NCBI RefSeq assembly: GCF_038008325.1 | Contig: NZ_JBBOYW010000001.1 | Location: 1,416,001 to 1,480,000 of the forward strand | Length of the DNA stretch: 64,000 nt | Source: Lysinibacillus sp. FSL K6-0232 | GTDB taxonomy: Bacteria; Bacillota; Bacilli; Bacillales_A; Planococcaceae | Direction: 5' to 3' | In this document: positions 29,547 through 40,307 of the stretch, one piece after another | Position numbering within the stretch: position 1 is the first letter of the stretch | Layout of the letters: each line of letters begins with the position of its first letter | The notes under the pieces: model-generated | Seen by the model: the letters and a program-made list of their open reading frames with translations, nothing else | The model's database searches: none | Told to the model about the DNA's origin: nothing | Position numbers and translations under genes: made by a program

Positions 29547-31172
29547 ATGCATATGATGGATACACCTTTATTATTAACAAGTTTTTTGAATCGTGCGGAG
29601 AGATTTTTTCATGCTAAGAAAATTTATTCACGAACAAGTGCTACAACCATTCATGAGTTTACATATAAAGAGTATGTAAAACGAACTCGTCGATTAGCAG
29701 ATGCGCTAACAAAGCTGGGCATGGAGCGTGGGATGAAGGTAGGGACATTTGCTTGGAATCATCATCGTCATTTGGAAGCCTATTTTGCCGTGCCTTGTGC
29801 AGGAGCGGTGCTGCATATGATTAATATTCGGCTAGCGCCTGAGCATATTGCTTATGTAATTAATCATGCAGAGGATGAAATTTTATTGATTGATGATAAT
29901 TTAGTGCCACTTATTGCACCAATTGTGCCGCAGCTTACAACAGTCAAGCATTTTATTATTATGGGAGATGCTGTAGATGTGGCATCATTACCAATTCCAA
30001 ATGCACTGTCCTATGAAGCGCTGTTAGCAGATGCCGATGAGCATTTTACATTCCCAGAGGATTTAGATGAAAATGCACCTGCTGGGATGTGTTATACAAG
30101 TGCCACGACTGGTATGCCAAAGGGTGTTGTTTATACGCATCGCAGTATTGTGCTCCATAGCTTAGCAGCGGGGCTTGCAGATAGTATTGCTATTCGCGAA
30201 TCAGATGTTGTCCTACCAGTTGTACCAATGTTCCATGCTAATGCATGGGGCATGCCATTTGCAAGTGTTGGCTTTGGTGCGACACAAGTATTGCCGGGAC
30301 CGCTGTTTACACCACAGCTTTTATTGGAATTATTTGAAGTATATAAAGTAACGCTAACAGCAGGCGTGCCAACCATTTGGCTTGGTGTTTTACAGGAGCA
30401 ACGTCAAAACCCTCGCGATTTATCATCCATGAGATTAATTGTTTGTGGTGGCTCTGCCTCACCAATCGGGCTTGTACGTGGCTTTGAGGAAGAGCTTAAT
30501 ATTCCTTATATGACAGGCTATGGGATGACAGAAACATCGCCGCTTGTCAGTCTATCCACCTATTTAACGCATATGGAGGACTATAGTGCTGATGAAAAAA
30601 TGAATGTTCGAATTACCCAAGGGATGACAATGCCGCTGATTGAAACACGGATTATCAATGAAAATGGTGAAGTGCCATGGGATGGCAAAACAATGGGAGA
30701 ACTGACGATTCGAGGCCCATGGATTGCCAATGAATACTACCGTGATGAGCGTACGGAGGAAGCCTTTAAGGATGGCTGGCTTTATACGGGAGATATTGCG
30801 GTGATGACGTCTGATGGCTATATTAAAATTACCGATCGTACAAAGGATTTAATTAAGAGCGGTGGGGAATGGATTTCCTCTGTAGACCTTGAGAATGCGT
30901 TAATGTCGCATCCAAAAGTATTTGAGGCTGCTGTAATTGCTATTCCACATGAAAAATGGCTTGAACGACCATTAGCCTGTGTAGTGCCAAAGCCTGAATA
31001 TAAGGATGCCATTTCCAAGGAGGAGCTGCTAGAAAGCTTACAAGCACAGTTCCATAAAACATGGATTCCAGATGATATTGTATTTATTGATGAGGTACCG
31101 AAAACATCTGTAGGGAAGTTTTTAAAGGCAAAATTACGAGAAGAATTAAAAGATTATCAAGTACAAGTTTAA
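29547..31172 (+). CDS. Fatty-acid (medium/long-chain) acyl-CoA ligase, AMP-binding
   Basis: 541 residues of the ANL superfamily. The phosphate-binding loop is YTSATTGMPKG, followed by the adenine motif GYGMTETSP, the ribose motif GWLYTGDIA, and the C-terminal catalytic Lys in KTSVGKFLKA. It activates a carboxylic acid to acyl-CoA through an acyl-adenylate and so supplies the dehydrogenase and thiolase upstream. Start ATG 29547 behind GAAGGGGAG; the frame is open eight codons earlier without a site. Acid chain length cannot be read from sequence. Confidence 0.88.
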   Translation: MHMMDTPLLLTSFLNRAERFFHAKKIYSRTSATTIHEFTYKEYVKRTRRLADALTKLGMERGMKVGTFAWNHHRHLEAYFAVPCAGAVLHMINIRLAPEHIAYVINHAEDEILLIDDNLVPLIAPIVPQLTTVKHFIIMGDAVDVASLPIPNALSYEALLADADEHFTFPEDLDENAPAGMCYTSATTGMPKGVVYTHRSIVLHSLAAGLADSIAIRESDVVLPVVPMFHANAWGMPFASVGFGATQVLPGPLFTPQLLLELFEVYKVTLTAGVPTIWLGVLQEQRQNPRDLSSMRLIVCGGSASPIGLVRGFEEELNIPYMTGYGMTETSPLVSLSTYLTHMEDYSADEKMNVRITQGMTMPLIETRIINENGEVPWDGKTMGELTIRGPWIANEYYRDERTEEAFKDGWLYTGDIAVMTSDGYIKITDRTKDLIKSGGEWISSVDLENALMSHPKVFEAAVIAIPHEKWLERPLACVVPKPEYKDAISKEELLESLQAQFHKTWIPDDIVFIDEVPKTSVGKFLKAKLREELKDYQVQV

Positions 31173-31234
31173 TGAGGCGCTTAATTCGAAAGAGTGGATG
31201 CTCCATCTAAGAAAAAACTGCTCCATATAATGCG

Positions 31235-31267
31235 ATGAAGGTGGTGACAGGCTACCTTCATTTTTTT
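31235..31267 (+). terminator. Terminator of the fatty-acid cassette
   Basis: GATGAAGGTgG pairs with CTACCTTCAT around a short loop, followed by TTTTTTT. Confidence 0.85.
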
Positions 31268-31347
31268 ATGCACATAAATTCCAGAAAAGTGAAACGATTT
31301 AGTTGATTTTGCTGTATAATTTTAAGTAACGAAAGGATGTGAACGGA

Positions 31348-31578
31348 TTGTCAATTGCTATTGTAGCGATTATTGGTGGTGTTATTATTTCCTTAGCTGG
31401 TATTTTTACAGACGCACATACAAGACAGCAAAAAATTAAGCTAAAGGCAATCGAGAAAGAGCTTGAGCTAGAACAGCTTCGATTAGAAACATATACAATG
31501 GAAACTGAAAAAATGCGTCTGGAATTAGAGCAGTCGAAAGTGTTACTATTAGAGGAAAAACAAAACACACAGAAGTAA
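31348..31578 (+). CDS. Small membrane-anchored coiled-coil protein, unrecognised
   Basis: About 76 residues: an N-terminal membrane helix (2-20, MSIAIVAIIGGVIISLAG) and then a charged heptad-rich helix to the end (KAIEKELELEQLRLETY). The chosen start is TTG at 31348, about 10 bases from AAAGGA; a GTG at 31339 overlaps that site. It precedes cheR but is separate from it. The shape recalls phage-shock or YtxH-like small envelope proteins, but no family motif is visible. Confidence 0.6.
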   Translation: MSIAIVAIIGGVIISLAGIFTDAHTRQQKIKLKAIEKELELEQLRLETYTMETEKMRLELEQSKVLLLEEKQNTQK

Positions 31579-31629
31579 CTAATGATACATGAGAAAGACT
31601 ATTTCAGGATTGGCTCTTTTCCGCTATAA

Positions 31630-32433
<804 letters not shown>

Positions 32434-32522
32434 TTAATAATATGAATGAAAAGCATTTGTATGAATGACATCTTAGCTGTTATCTACATACATGAAAGCA
32501 AAGCATTGGATAGAGATAATTG

Positions 32523-32560
32523 ATACGCTTTCGCTTACTATAAGCAAAGGCGTATTTTTT
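32523..32560 (+). terminator. Terminator of cheR
   Basis: ATACGCTTTCGCTTA pairs with TAAGCAAAGGCGTAT with one mismatch, 3-base loop, then TTTTTT. The rest of the 273-base gap holds a TATAGT near 32655 that may be the aro promoter, and nothing else I can identify. Confidence 0.85.
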
Positions 32561-32706
32561 ATCATAAATCGTTCAGAATATTCACATTTAAGGAATAGTT
32601 AATAAGGCGAATGTCTAAAAGCATTGGCAAAAGGACTGTTTTTTTAAAGAATATATGTTATAGTGAAAAATACATACTTTAGCGAGTTGAAGGGAGAAAG
32701 TGTTTT

Positions 32707-33888
32707 ATGCGTTACTTAACAGCAGGTGAGTCACATGGACCCCAATTAACAACAATTATTGAGGGGCTACCATCACTCTTACCAATTACAGCAGAAAAAA
32801 TTAATCATGATTTAAAACGACGTCAAGGAGGTCATGGACGTGGACGTCGCATGCAAATTGAAACAGATACAGTAGAGATTGTTGCAGGCGTACGTCATGG
32901 ACAAACACTTGGTTCTCCTGTAGCACTAGTTGTCACAAATGATGACTGGAAGCATTGGACAAAAATTATGGGTGCTGAGCCGTTAGCAGATGATGTGAAT
33001 CCAGAGGAGATTAAACGTCAAATTTCACGACCACGACCAGGTCATGCGGATTTAGTAGGTGGTATGAAATATGGTCATCGTGATTTACGCAATGTTTTGG
33101 AGCGTTCTTCAGCCCGTGAAACAACTGTACGTGTAGCAGTGGGCTCTGTGGCAAAGGCATTATTAAATGAATTAGGGATTTCCATTGTGGCACATGTTAC
33201 AGAAATTGTAGGGATTAAAGCTGATACTTCCTTGGTAGAAGGGAAATCTGCAGATGAAATTCGTGCCATTGTAGAAGCTGACCCATGCTATTGTGTGGAC
33301 CCAGAGGCATCAGCCAAAATGGTAGAGGCAATTGATGAAGCGAAAAAAGCTGGCGATTCCATTGGTGGCGTTGTGGAGGTTATCATTGAAGGAGTGCCAG
33401 CAGGTGTAGGTTCTTATGTTCATTATGATCGTAAGCTGGATGCTAAATTAGCGGCTGCTATGCTATCCATTAATGCATTTAAAGGTGTAGAATTTGGCAT
33501 TGGCTTTGAAATGGCACGTCGTAAAGGCTCTGAGGTGCATGATGAAATTATTTGGTCTGAAGAAGAGGGCTATACACGTGTGACCAATCGACTTGGTGGC
33601 TTAGAGGGCGGAATGTCTACTGGTATGCCAATTGTTGTACGTGGTGTAATGAAGCCAATTCCTACTTTATATAAACCATTACAAAGTGTGGATATTGATA
33701 CAAAAGAGCCATTTAAAGCAAGCGTTGAACGCTCTGATAGCTGTGCAGTACCAGCAGCATCTATTGTAGCCGAGCATGTTATTGCCTGGGAAATAGCTAA
33801 TGCAATTTTAGAGCAATTCCATAGTGACCAACTACCACAACTAAAAGCTCAAATTGATGAACATCGACAATATACAAAGGGGTTCTAA
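32707..33888 (+). CDS. aroC: Chorismate synthase
   Basis: 393 residues (gene called aroF in B. subtilis). The three family signatures are visible: GESHGPQL near the start, [11 protein letters not shown], and [12 protein letters not shown], then [10 protein letters not shown]. It converts EPSP to chorismate using reduced FMN. ATG 32707 behind AAGGGAGAAAG. It opens a six-gene supraoperon and is 3 bases from aroB. Confidence 0.96.
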   Translation: MRYLTAGESHGPQLTTIIEGLPSLLPITAEKINHDLKRRQGGHGRGRRMQIETDTVEIVAGVRHGQTLGSPVALVVTNDDWKHWTKIMGAEPLADDVNPEEIKRQISRPRPGHADLVGGMKYGHRDLRNVLERSSARETTVRVAVGSVAKALLNELGISIVAHVTEIVGIKADTSLVEGKSADEIRAIVEADPCYCVDPEASAKMVEAIDEAKKAGDSIGGVVEVIIEGVPAGVGSYVHYDRKLDAKLAAAMLSINAFKGVEFGIGFEMARRKGSEVHDEIIWSEEEGYTRVTNRLGGLEGGMSTGMPIVVRGVMKPIPTLYKPLQSVDIDTKEPFKASVERSDSCAVPAASIVAEHVIAWEIANAILEQFHSDQLPQLKAQIDEHRQYTKGF

Positions 33889-33891
33889 TGT

Positions 33892-34983
33892 ATGCGTGTA
33901 CCAGTTGCAACAAAATCACATCATTATGAGGTTGTATTAGGTCATCAGTTTTTAACAGAAGCTATACAAGGATTTGCACATAAGCTAGAAAAAGCAGATA
34001 AGCTGATTGTACTGACAGATGCTAATGTGTGGGCAGCACAAGGTGAATATTTCACCTCAAATTTCCCATATGATTTTGAAGTTTTTATATTGCCTGGTGG
34101 TGAGGCATGTAAAACATTTGAGCAATATAATGCTGCACAAACATTTTTATTGGAGCAAAAATGCTCACGCAAATCATTTGTTTTTGCCTTTGGCGGAGGA
34201 GCTGTCGGCGATTTAACAGGCTTTGTGGCAGCTACCTATATGCGCGGCATTCCATTTATTCAAATTCCAACAACGATTTTAGCGCATGATTCGGCAGTTG
34301 GTGGTAAAACAGCCATTAATCATCCATTAGGAAAAAATATGATTGGTGCATTTTATCAGCCTGAAGGTGTTATTTATGATACAGCCTTTTTAGCAAGTTT
34401 ATCCGAACGTGAAATACGTTCAGGAACAGCAGAATTAATAAAGCATGCGATGATTTCTGATCGCGACTGGCTAGAGAAGCTAATGGCAGCAGATTCGGTG
34501 CTTCATTTTAATCAGCATGAATTAGCCGAACAGCTTAAGAAAGGCATTGAAGTGAAGGCACATATTGTTGCTGAGGATGAAACAGAGCAATCTGTACGTA
34601 AATTTTTAAACTTAGGTCATACATATGGACATGCCATTGAGGCTGCTGCTGGCTATGGAAAGGTAGCACATGGTGAGGCTGTTATGATTGGGCTTGTCTA
34701 TTGTTTATTACTAAGCGAACAATACGGCAAGCTAGATCGTGCATTTACCACAGCCTTTTTACAGTTTGCTATCAAAAATGGCTATCCTTTTGAGGCTGTT
34801 GCTGAGTATTCATTTGAACAATTAACAACTTATTTGTTGAAGGATAAAAAGACAGAATATGGTATTTTGCAATTTGTATTATTAGAGGACATCGGCAAAC
34901 CTTTTGTACAAGCTATTGATTTAGCACAATGTCAAGAGGTCGATGCAGAGTATAGAAAGCTATTAGCGGAGGTGCTTGTATGA
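33892..34983 (+). CDS. aroB: 3-dehydroquinate synthase
   Basis: 363 residues. The NAD-binding glycine motif is GGGAVGDLTGFVA, the substrate region GGKTAINHPLGKN, and the zinc ligands lie in the GHTYGHAIE and HGEAV blocks. It cyclises DAHP to 3-dehydroquinate. ATG 33892 behind AAAGGGG; the gene ends overlapping aroH by four bases (ATGA), so the two are translationally coupled. Confidence 0.96.
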   Translation: MRVPVATKSHHYEVVLGHQFLTEAIQGFAHKLEKADKLIVLTDANVWAAQGEYFTSNFPYDFEVFILPGGEACKTFEQYNAAQTFLLEQKCSRKSFVFAFGGGAVGDLTGFVAATYMRGIPFIQIPTTILAHDSAVGGKTAINHPLGKNMIGAFYQPEGVIYDTAFLASLSEREIRSGTAELIKHAMISDRDWLEKLMAADSVLHFNQHELAEQLKKGIEVKAHIVAEDETEQSVRKFLNLGHTYGHAIEAAAGYGKVAHGEAVMIGLVYCLLLSEQYGKLDRAFTTAFLQFAIKNGYPFEAVAEYSFEQLTTYLLKDKKTEYGILQFVLLEDIGKPFVQAIDLAQCQEVDAEYRKLLAEVLV

Positions 34984-35348
34984 TTCGTGGACTTAGAGGA
35001 GCGATAACAATTGAATCTGACAAGCCAGAGCTTGTATGGGATGAAACAGCGCGATTAGTGCGTGAGGTTGTAGCAGTCAATGATGTGGAAATCGATGATA
35101 TTGCATCGATTGTAATTTCTGCAACACCTGATATTACTTCAGCATTTCCTGCACGTGCAGTACGTTTGATGGAGGGCTGGCAATATGTGCCTGTGATGTG
35201 TACACATGAAATGGATGTACCCAATGCATTGCCATTATGTATTCGTGTATTAATTCATGCAAATGTAGAAGTAGCACAGAAAGATGTTAAGCATGTGTAT
35301 CTTAATGATGCAGTGAAATTAAGACCAGATTTAGCGCAGGCGAAATAA
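34980..35348 (+). CDS. aroH: Chorismate mutase, AroH type
   Basis: 122 residues of the trimeric alpha/beta-barrel AroH fold. Conserved residues include the RGLRGAIT opening with the active-site Arg, and the PDITSAFPARAVR block. It converts chorismate to prephenate. Starts inside the aroB stop. In B. subtilis the trpEDCFBA genes follow; here hisC follows after only 18 bases. Confidence 0.95.
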   Translation: MIRGLRGAITIESDKPELVWDETARLVREVVAVNDVEIDDIASIVISATPDITSAFPARAVRLMEGWQYVPVMCTHEMDVPNALPLCIRVLIHANVEVAQKDVKHVYLNDAVKLRPDLAQAK

Positions 35349-35366
35349 GTAGAGGAGATGTTGTAG

Positions 35367-36467
35367 ATGAAATGGAAACAGCAATTGGATGGTATGCAAG
35401 CATATAAGCCAGGGAAACCAATTGAAGAAGTACAACGTGAATATGGCTTAAAGGAAGTTATTAAATTAGCATCAAATGAAAATCCATTTGGATGCTCACC
35501 AAAGGTAACTGCTTATTTGCAAAATAATGCAGTGAATCATGCACTTTATCCAGACGGCTACGCTCAAAATTTGCGTACGGCTGTTGCGAATTATTTAGGC
35601 GTGCAAGAAACACAACTTCTTTTTGGAAATGGCTCTGATGACTTAATTGCTATTATTACGCGTGCCTTACTGTATCCAGGTGTCAATACTGTGATGGCTG
35701 ACCCATCCTTCTCTCAATACTGGCATAATGCTGAAATTGAAGGTGCAGAAGTACGCAAAATTCCTTGCGTTGATGGCGCACATGATTTAGATGCGATGGC
35801 AGCAGCAATTGATGAACAAACATCTGTTGTATGGGTATGTAGCCCGAATAATCCTACAGGTGTTGTTATTCCTGATGCTGATTTACGTAATTTTTTAGCA
35901 AAAGTGCCAAGCGATGTTCTCGTTATTTTAGACGAGGCTTATATTGAATATGTGACACACTCAGGTCATAAAAATACATTGCCGATTATTGATGATTATC
36001 CAAATGTTCTTTTATTACGTACATTCTCAAAAGCATATGGTCTTGCCTCGTTCCGCGTTGGCTATGCCATTGGACAGCCTGAGGTCATTGCCAAGCTTGA
36101 TCCTGTAAGAGCGCCATTTAATAATACAATTTTAAGTCAGGCTGTTGCAGCTATTGCACTTAGTGATCAGGACTATATTCAAGCATGTCGTGATGCAAAT
36201 GAAAAAGGTAAAAAGCAATATGTTGAGTTTTGTGAAAAGCATAATTTGAAATACTTCCCATCTGATACAAACTTTATTTTCTTTGATACAAAGGCTGATA
36301 GTGATGTTGTGTTCCAAGAGCTGATGAAAAAGGGCTTTATTATCCGCAGTGGTAATGCTTTAGGAATGCCAGGATTTATCCGTGTGACAATTGGCACAGA
36401 GGCTCAAAATGCAGCATTGCTGAGCCAGCTTGATGTGATTTTAAAGGAACAGGGAGTTTTTGCATGA
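35367..36467 (+). CDS. hisC: Histidinol-phosphate / aromatic aminotransferase
   Basis: 366-residue PLP enzyme. The Schiff-base lysine is in RTFSKAYGLASFRVGY, with NPNNPTG-like CSPNNPTGVV and DEAYIEY upstream. In Bacillus this enzyme serves both histidine synthesis and the last transamination to tyrosine and phenylalanine, which explains its place in an aro operon. ATG 35367 behind AGAGGAGATG. It overlaps tyrA by four bases (ATGA). Confidence 0.94.
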   Translation: MKWKQQLDGMQAYKPGKPIEEVQREYGLKEVIKLASNENPFGCSPKVTAYLQNNAVNHALYPDGYAQNLRTAVANYLGVQETQLLFGNGSDDLIAIITRALLYPGVNTVMADPSFSQYWHNAEIEGAEVRKIPCVDGAHDLDAMAAAIDEQTSVVWVCSPNNPTGVVIPDADLRNFLAKVPSDVLVILDEAYIEYVTHSGHKNTLPIIDDYPNVLLLRTFSKAYGLASFRVGYAIGQPEVIAKLDPVRAPFNNTILSQAVAAIALSDQDYIQACRDANEKGKKQYVEFCEKHNLKYFPSDTNFIFFDTKADSDVVFQELMKKGFIIRSGNALGMPGFIRVTIGTEAQNAALLSQLDVILKEQGVFA

Positions 36468-37561
36468 CACGCAAAGTGCTCGTTATCGGGCTAGGCTTAA
36501 TTGGTGGCTCTATTGCACTTGCTTTACAAAAAGCACCTGAAACTCGAATTATTGGCTATGATGTGGATGCTCAAACACGTGAGCATGCCAAAACATTAAA
36601 TATTGTCCATGATATTGTCACAGACCCAAAGGAAGTTGCTGCGGATGCTGATGTTATTATTTTTGGCACACCCGTTAATGCAACACTTGAGTGGATGGAG
36701 CAATTAAAATCATGGCCATTAAAAAATAAAGTGATTGTAACAGATACAGGAAGTACCAAAAAATTAATTATGCAAAAAGCTGGGGAGCTACGTGAGCTTG
36801 GTATTACATTTATTGGTGGACACCCAATGGCAGGCTCTCATAAAAGTGGTGTGTTAGCTGCAAAGGCCCATCTTTTCGAGAATGCTTACTATATGCTAAC
36901 GCCGCTTGCTGGTGAGGAAATTGTCCATATGGCACAGCTTGAAAGCTTGCTAAAATTCACGCATGCAAAGGTTGTTAGTGTATCTGCCAGCGAACACGAT
37001 CATATGACAGCGGTTGTTAGTCATTTCCCGCATGTAATTGCTGCCTCACTTGTTCATCAACTAGGAGGCGAGAATGGGGAATACCCAATGACACGTTCCC
37101 TTGCAGCAGGTGGTTTTCGTGATGTGACACGTATCGCCTCCTCTAATCCTACCTTATGGCGAGATATTACGTTACAAAATCGTGATGAGCTACTGACACA
37201 GCTTGAGGGCTGGGAAAAGGAGATGCATCGCATTAAGGAACTACTAACAAGTGGTACAGCGCAAGATATTGAGGATTATTTTGCTGTTGCTAAAGAGCTG
37301 CGAGATGAATTACCAATTGGGGCAGGTGCTATGTATACACCGTTCGATTTATATGTGGATGTTCCTGACTATCCAGGTGTGATTTCAGAGGTGACAGGCT
37401 TGCTTGCGGATGAAGCGATTAGTATTACAAATTTAAGAATTGTAGAATCTCGTGAAGATGTTTTTGGTATTCTTGTTATTAGCTTCCAAAGTGAAAATGA
37501 CCGTGAACGTGCAGCGACATGTATTCAAAAACGAGCGAAATTCGAAACATATATTTCATAG
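36464..37561 (+). CDS. tyrA: Prephenate dehydrogenase with C-terminal ACT domain
   Basis: 365 residues. N-terminal Rossmann motif GLGLIGGSIA (9-18), catalytic GGHPMAGSHKSGV block, and a C-terminal ACT domain (about 295-365) starting near PFDLYVDVPDYPGVIS, as in other Bacillales TyrA, probably for tyrosine feedback. It makes 4-hydroxyphenylpyruvate. Start overlaps the hisC stop. Confidence 0.95.
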   Translation: MTRKVLVIGLGLIGGSIALALQKAPETRIIGYDVDAQTREHAKTLNIVHDIVTDPKEVAADADVIIFGTPVNATLEWMEQLKSWPLKNKVIVTDTGSTKKLIMQKAGELRELGITFIGGHPMAGSHKSGVLAAKAHLFENAYYMLTPLAGEEIVHMAQLESLLKFTHAKVVSVSASEHDHMTAVVSHFPHVIAASLVHQLGGENGEYPMTRSLAAGGFRDVTRIASSNPTLWRDITLQNRDELLTQLEGWEKEMHRIKELLTSGTAQDIEDYFAVAKELRDELPIGAGAMYTPFDLYVDVPDYPGVISEVTGLLADEAISITNLRIVESREDVFGILVISFQSENDRERAATCIQKRAKFETYIS

Positions 37562-37579
37562 TATATTGATAATAGAGGC

Positions 37580-37615
37580 GGACTGCTAAGAAAACATTAC
37601 CTTTCTTGGCAGTCC
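37580..37615 (+). other. Strong stem-loop between tyrA and aroA without U-tract
   Basis: GGACTGCTAAGAAA pairs with TTTCTTGGCAGTCC, 14 bp with one G-U pair and an 8-base loop. The next bases are CGTCTTC, so it is not a normal terminator; it may be a processing or mRNA-stability element setting aroA expression apart from upstream genes. Confidence 0.65.
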
Positions 37616-37641
37616 CGTCTTCATAGAAAGGGAGAAAATCA

Positions 37642-38931
37642 ATGAGTGAAAAAGTTTTGCAATATAATAAGCCTTCTTTACAAGGAGCATTAACGATTCC
37701 TGGCGATAAGTCCGTTTCTCACCGTGCTGTGATGTTTGGAGCGATTGCTACAGGTACAACAACAGTGGAAGGTTTTTTATTAGGTGAAGACTGCTTAAGT
37801 ACCATTGATTGCTTCCAAAAGCTTGGTGCTCGTATTAAGGTAGAGGGAACAAATGTAACAATTCAAAGTCCGGGAATTGACAATTGGCAGGAGCCTACAG
37901 AGGTATTGTATACAGGTAACTCAGGCACAACAACACGCTTAATGCTGGGCATTTTAGCAGGTTCTTCGGTTCATTCCGTCATGACAGGAGATGCCTCTAT
38001 CGGCAAGCGACCAATGCGCCGTGTGATTGACCCGCTACGCCAAATGGGTGCTCACATTACAGGTCGTGCAAATGGACAATATACACCGCTTGCTATTCAA
38101 GGAACAAAACTGCAAGCAATTGATTATCAAATGCCTGTAGCGAGCGCACAAGTAAAATCTGCTATTTTACTTGCGGGCTTACGTGCTGAAGGAACGACAA
38201 TTGTACGAGAAACAGAGGTATCGCGAGATCATACAGAGCGAATGCTGCGTCAATTTGGTGCACATGTAGATGTCAACAATGGGGTTGTTTCCATAGAAGG
38301 TGGACAAGCACTTCAAGGAACGCATGTTGCTGTACCAGGCGATATTTCCTCAGCAGCCTTCTTCTTAGTGGCAGGAGCTATTTGCGATAATAGTACAATA
38401 ACGCTAGAAAATGTCGGCGTTAATCCAACGCGTGATGGTATTATAGAGGTTCTTCAAAAAATGGGGGCAGCAATGACAGTAACGCCAAATGATGCTGCAC
38501 AAGCGGAGCCTACAGCAACAATACAAATAGCAGCATCATCATTATCCGCTACAACTATTCAAGGCGATATGATTCCACGTTTAATTGATGAAATTCCAAT
38601 TATTGCACTGCTTGCTACACAAGCACAAGGTCGAACAGTGATTAAAGATGCTGAGGAGCTAAAAGTGAAGGAAACGGATCGTATAACAGCTGTTGTCAAT
38701 GAGCTAACAAAGCTAGGAGCGAATATTGAAGCAACTGCAGATGGCATGATTATTCAAGGACCAACACCACTGCATGGTGCGAGCCTGCAAACATATGGTG
38801 ATCATCGTATTGGCATGATGGGTGCAATTGCTGCATTAATTACAGATGGAGCAGTCACATTAGACGACGCTGACTGTATCGCTGTATCATACCCATCATT
38901 CTTTGAGCATATTGAAGCCGTGAAGAAATAA
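37642..38931 (+). CDS. aroA: EPSP synthase (3-phosphoshikimate 1-carboxyvinyltransferase)
   Basis: 429 residues (aroE in B. subtilis). Signatures: [14 protein letters not shown] near the N-terminus, [12 protein letters not shown] (phosphoenolpyruvate site), and [10 protein letters not shown]. The GNSGTTTR form, with Thr after Gly-Thr in place of the more common Ala/Met pattern, is worth noting because this loop also sets glyphosate response. ATG 37642 behind AAAGGGAGAAA. Last gene of the aro cluster. Confidence 0.95.
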   Translation: MSEKVLQYNKPSLQGALTIPGDKSVSHRAVMFGAIATGTTTVEGFLLGEDCLSTIDCFQKLGARIKVEGTNVTIQSPGIDNWQEPTEVLYTGNSGTTTRLMLGILAGSSVHSVMTGDASIGKRPMRRVIDPLRQMGAHITGRANGQYTPLAIQGTKLQAIDYQMPVASAQVKSAILLAGLRAEGTTIVRETEVSRDHTERMLRQFGAHVDVNNGVVSIEGGQALQGTHVAVPGDISSAAFFLVAGAICDNSTITLENVGVNPTRDGIIEVLQKMGAAMTVTPNDAAQAEPTATIQIAASSLSATTIQGDMIPRLIDEIPIIALLATQAQGRTVIKDAEELKVKETDRITAVVNELTKLGANIEATADGMIIQGPTPLHGASLQTYGDHRIGMMGAIAALITDGAVTLDDADCIAVSYPSFFEHIEAVKK

Positions 38932-38939
38932 GCAATCAT

Positions 38940-38969
38940 AAACTCTCCAAGCTTTTGGGGAGTTTTTTC
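38940..38969 (+). terminator. Terminator of the aro operon
   Basis: AAACTCTCCAA pairs with TTGGGGAGTTT through one G-U pair, followed by TTTCTTG. Confidence 0.85.
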
Positions 38970-39030
38970 TTGTTTCAATAGGAAATGTTTTGTAGCATAA
39001 AGGTATTAATGAAAGAATAGGTGAATAACT

Positions 39031-40293
39031 GTGAACAATGCGATGACTGAAATGATGCAAGCACTTGAGCAAGGAAACTTGGCATTAATCGATCAGCTAC
39101 TGGAATCATTTTTAACAAAGGAGCTACCAGAGGATATCTATGCGCTAGCTGAAATTTTTATGCAATATGGATATATGAAGGAAGCTGACCGTGTGCTGGA
39201 GCATTTACAATTTTTATTTCCAGAGGAGGCACAGTTAAAAATAGATCATGCAAATGTGTTAATGGAGCTTGGTGATGAGGACGAGGCATTGGATTTATTA
39301 TTAGCAATTGATGACACATCACAAGAGTACCCTCAAGCATTACTTGTTCTAGCCGATTATTATCAAATGCAAGGGCTATTTGAGGTAGCGGAAACCCGTA
39401 TTAATGAGGCATTGGCAATTTTGCCAGACGAGCCATTACTGCACTTTGCGAAAGCCGAGCTGTTATTTGAAACAGGTCGCTTTTTAGAGGCTGCTAGATT
39501 GTATGAGGAATTATATGAGCAGCAAGGTGAATTTGCAGGGGTAAACCTTGTAGAGCGACTGGCAGAGGTCTATCGTGCAGGTGCTGCCTATGAAATAGCG
39601 TTTGATTATTATGTAAAAGCACTTGAGGATGAGGTAAAGCCTGATGTTTTATTTGGCGCTGCCTATTCTGCTTTCCAATCTCAAAAATATGAGATAGCCA
39701 TTAAGCAATTGGAGGAATTAAAAGAATTAGACCCTGATTACTTCTCAGCGTATTTATTGCTTGCGGAAAGCTATGCCATGCTAGAGGATAATCAAAAAGC
39801 ATACACGGCTATACAGGAAGGTTTAAAGCGCGATGAATATGATAAGTCACTCTATTTATTTGCAGGGAAAATGGCACTAAAAAATGGATTACCAGAGGAA
39901 GCGGAGCAATATTTGCGTGAGGCAATAGCGCTTGATCCTGAATATATGGAGGCAGTATTGGCTCTTACAGCCATTTTTGGACAGCAGGAGCGTTATGAGG
40001 ACGTCATCGAATTGTTTGAAACCTTACAGCAAAATGATTTTGAATGGAGTGCGTTATATCCTTTTGCGGCAGAGGCATATGAAAATTTAGAATTGTACGA
40101 CCGTGCATACGAATTTTACCGTTTGGCATATAATGATTTTAAGGAAGACGCAGCATTTTTAGAAAAATATGTTTACTTTTTAGTAGAGGAAGGCAAACGT
40201 TCAGAGGCAAAAGAGGTTCTTGAACAATTATTAAGCATACAACCAGGTGAACCAGTGTGGCAAGAGCTATTAGAAACCTTAGAATTTGAGTAA
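39031..40293 (+). CDS. ypiA: TPR repeat protein (YpiA-like)
   Basis: 420 residues, acidic, made of repeated 34-residue tetratricopeptide units across most of the length (for example [19 protein letters not shown] and the [15 protein letters not shown] unit). No enzyme domain, signal or membrane segment. GTG start at 39031, 6 bases from AGGTGA. Its neighbour ypiB follows within 15 bases. Same order as B. subtilis aroE-ypiA-ypiB. Binding partners unknown. Confidence 0.85.
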   Translation: MNNAMTEMMQALEQGNLALIDQLLESFLTKELPEDIYALAEIFMQYGYMKEADRVLEHLQFLFPEEAQLKIDHANVLMELGDEDEALDLLLAIDDTSQEYPQALLVLADYYQMQGLFEVAETRINEALAILPDEPLLHFAKAELLFETGRFLEAARLYEELYEQQGEFAGVNLVERLAEVYRAGAAYEIAFDYYVKALEDEVKPDVLFGAAYSAFQSQKYEIAIKQLEELKELDPDYFSAYLLLAESYAMLEDNQKAYTAIQEGLKRDEYDKSLYLFAGKMALKNGLPEEAEQYLREAIALDPEYMEAVLALTAIFGQQERYEDVIELFETLQQNDFEWSALYPFAAEAYENLELYDRAYEFYRLAYNDFKEDAAFLEKYVYFLVEEGKRSEAKEVLEQLLSIQPGEPVWQELLETLEFE

Positions 40294-40307
40294 AGGGGGG
40301 AGTGGGT

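Noticed and set aside
32434-32706. T-box or TRAP-regulated leader before aroC
   Set aside because: No T-box sequence (AGGGUGGNACCGCG-like) and no regular series of GAG/UAG triplets could be found; the gap is explained by the cheR terminator and a promoter-like TATAGT.
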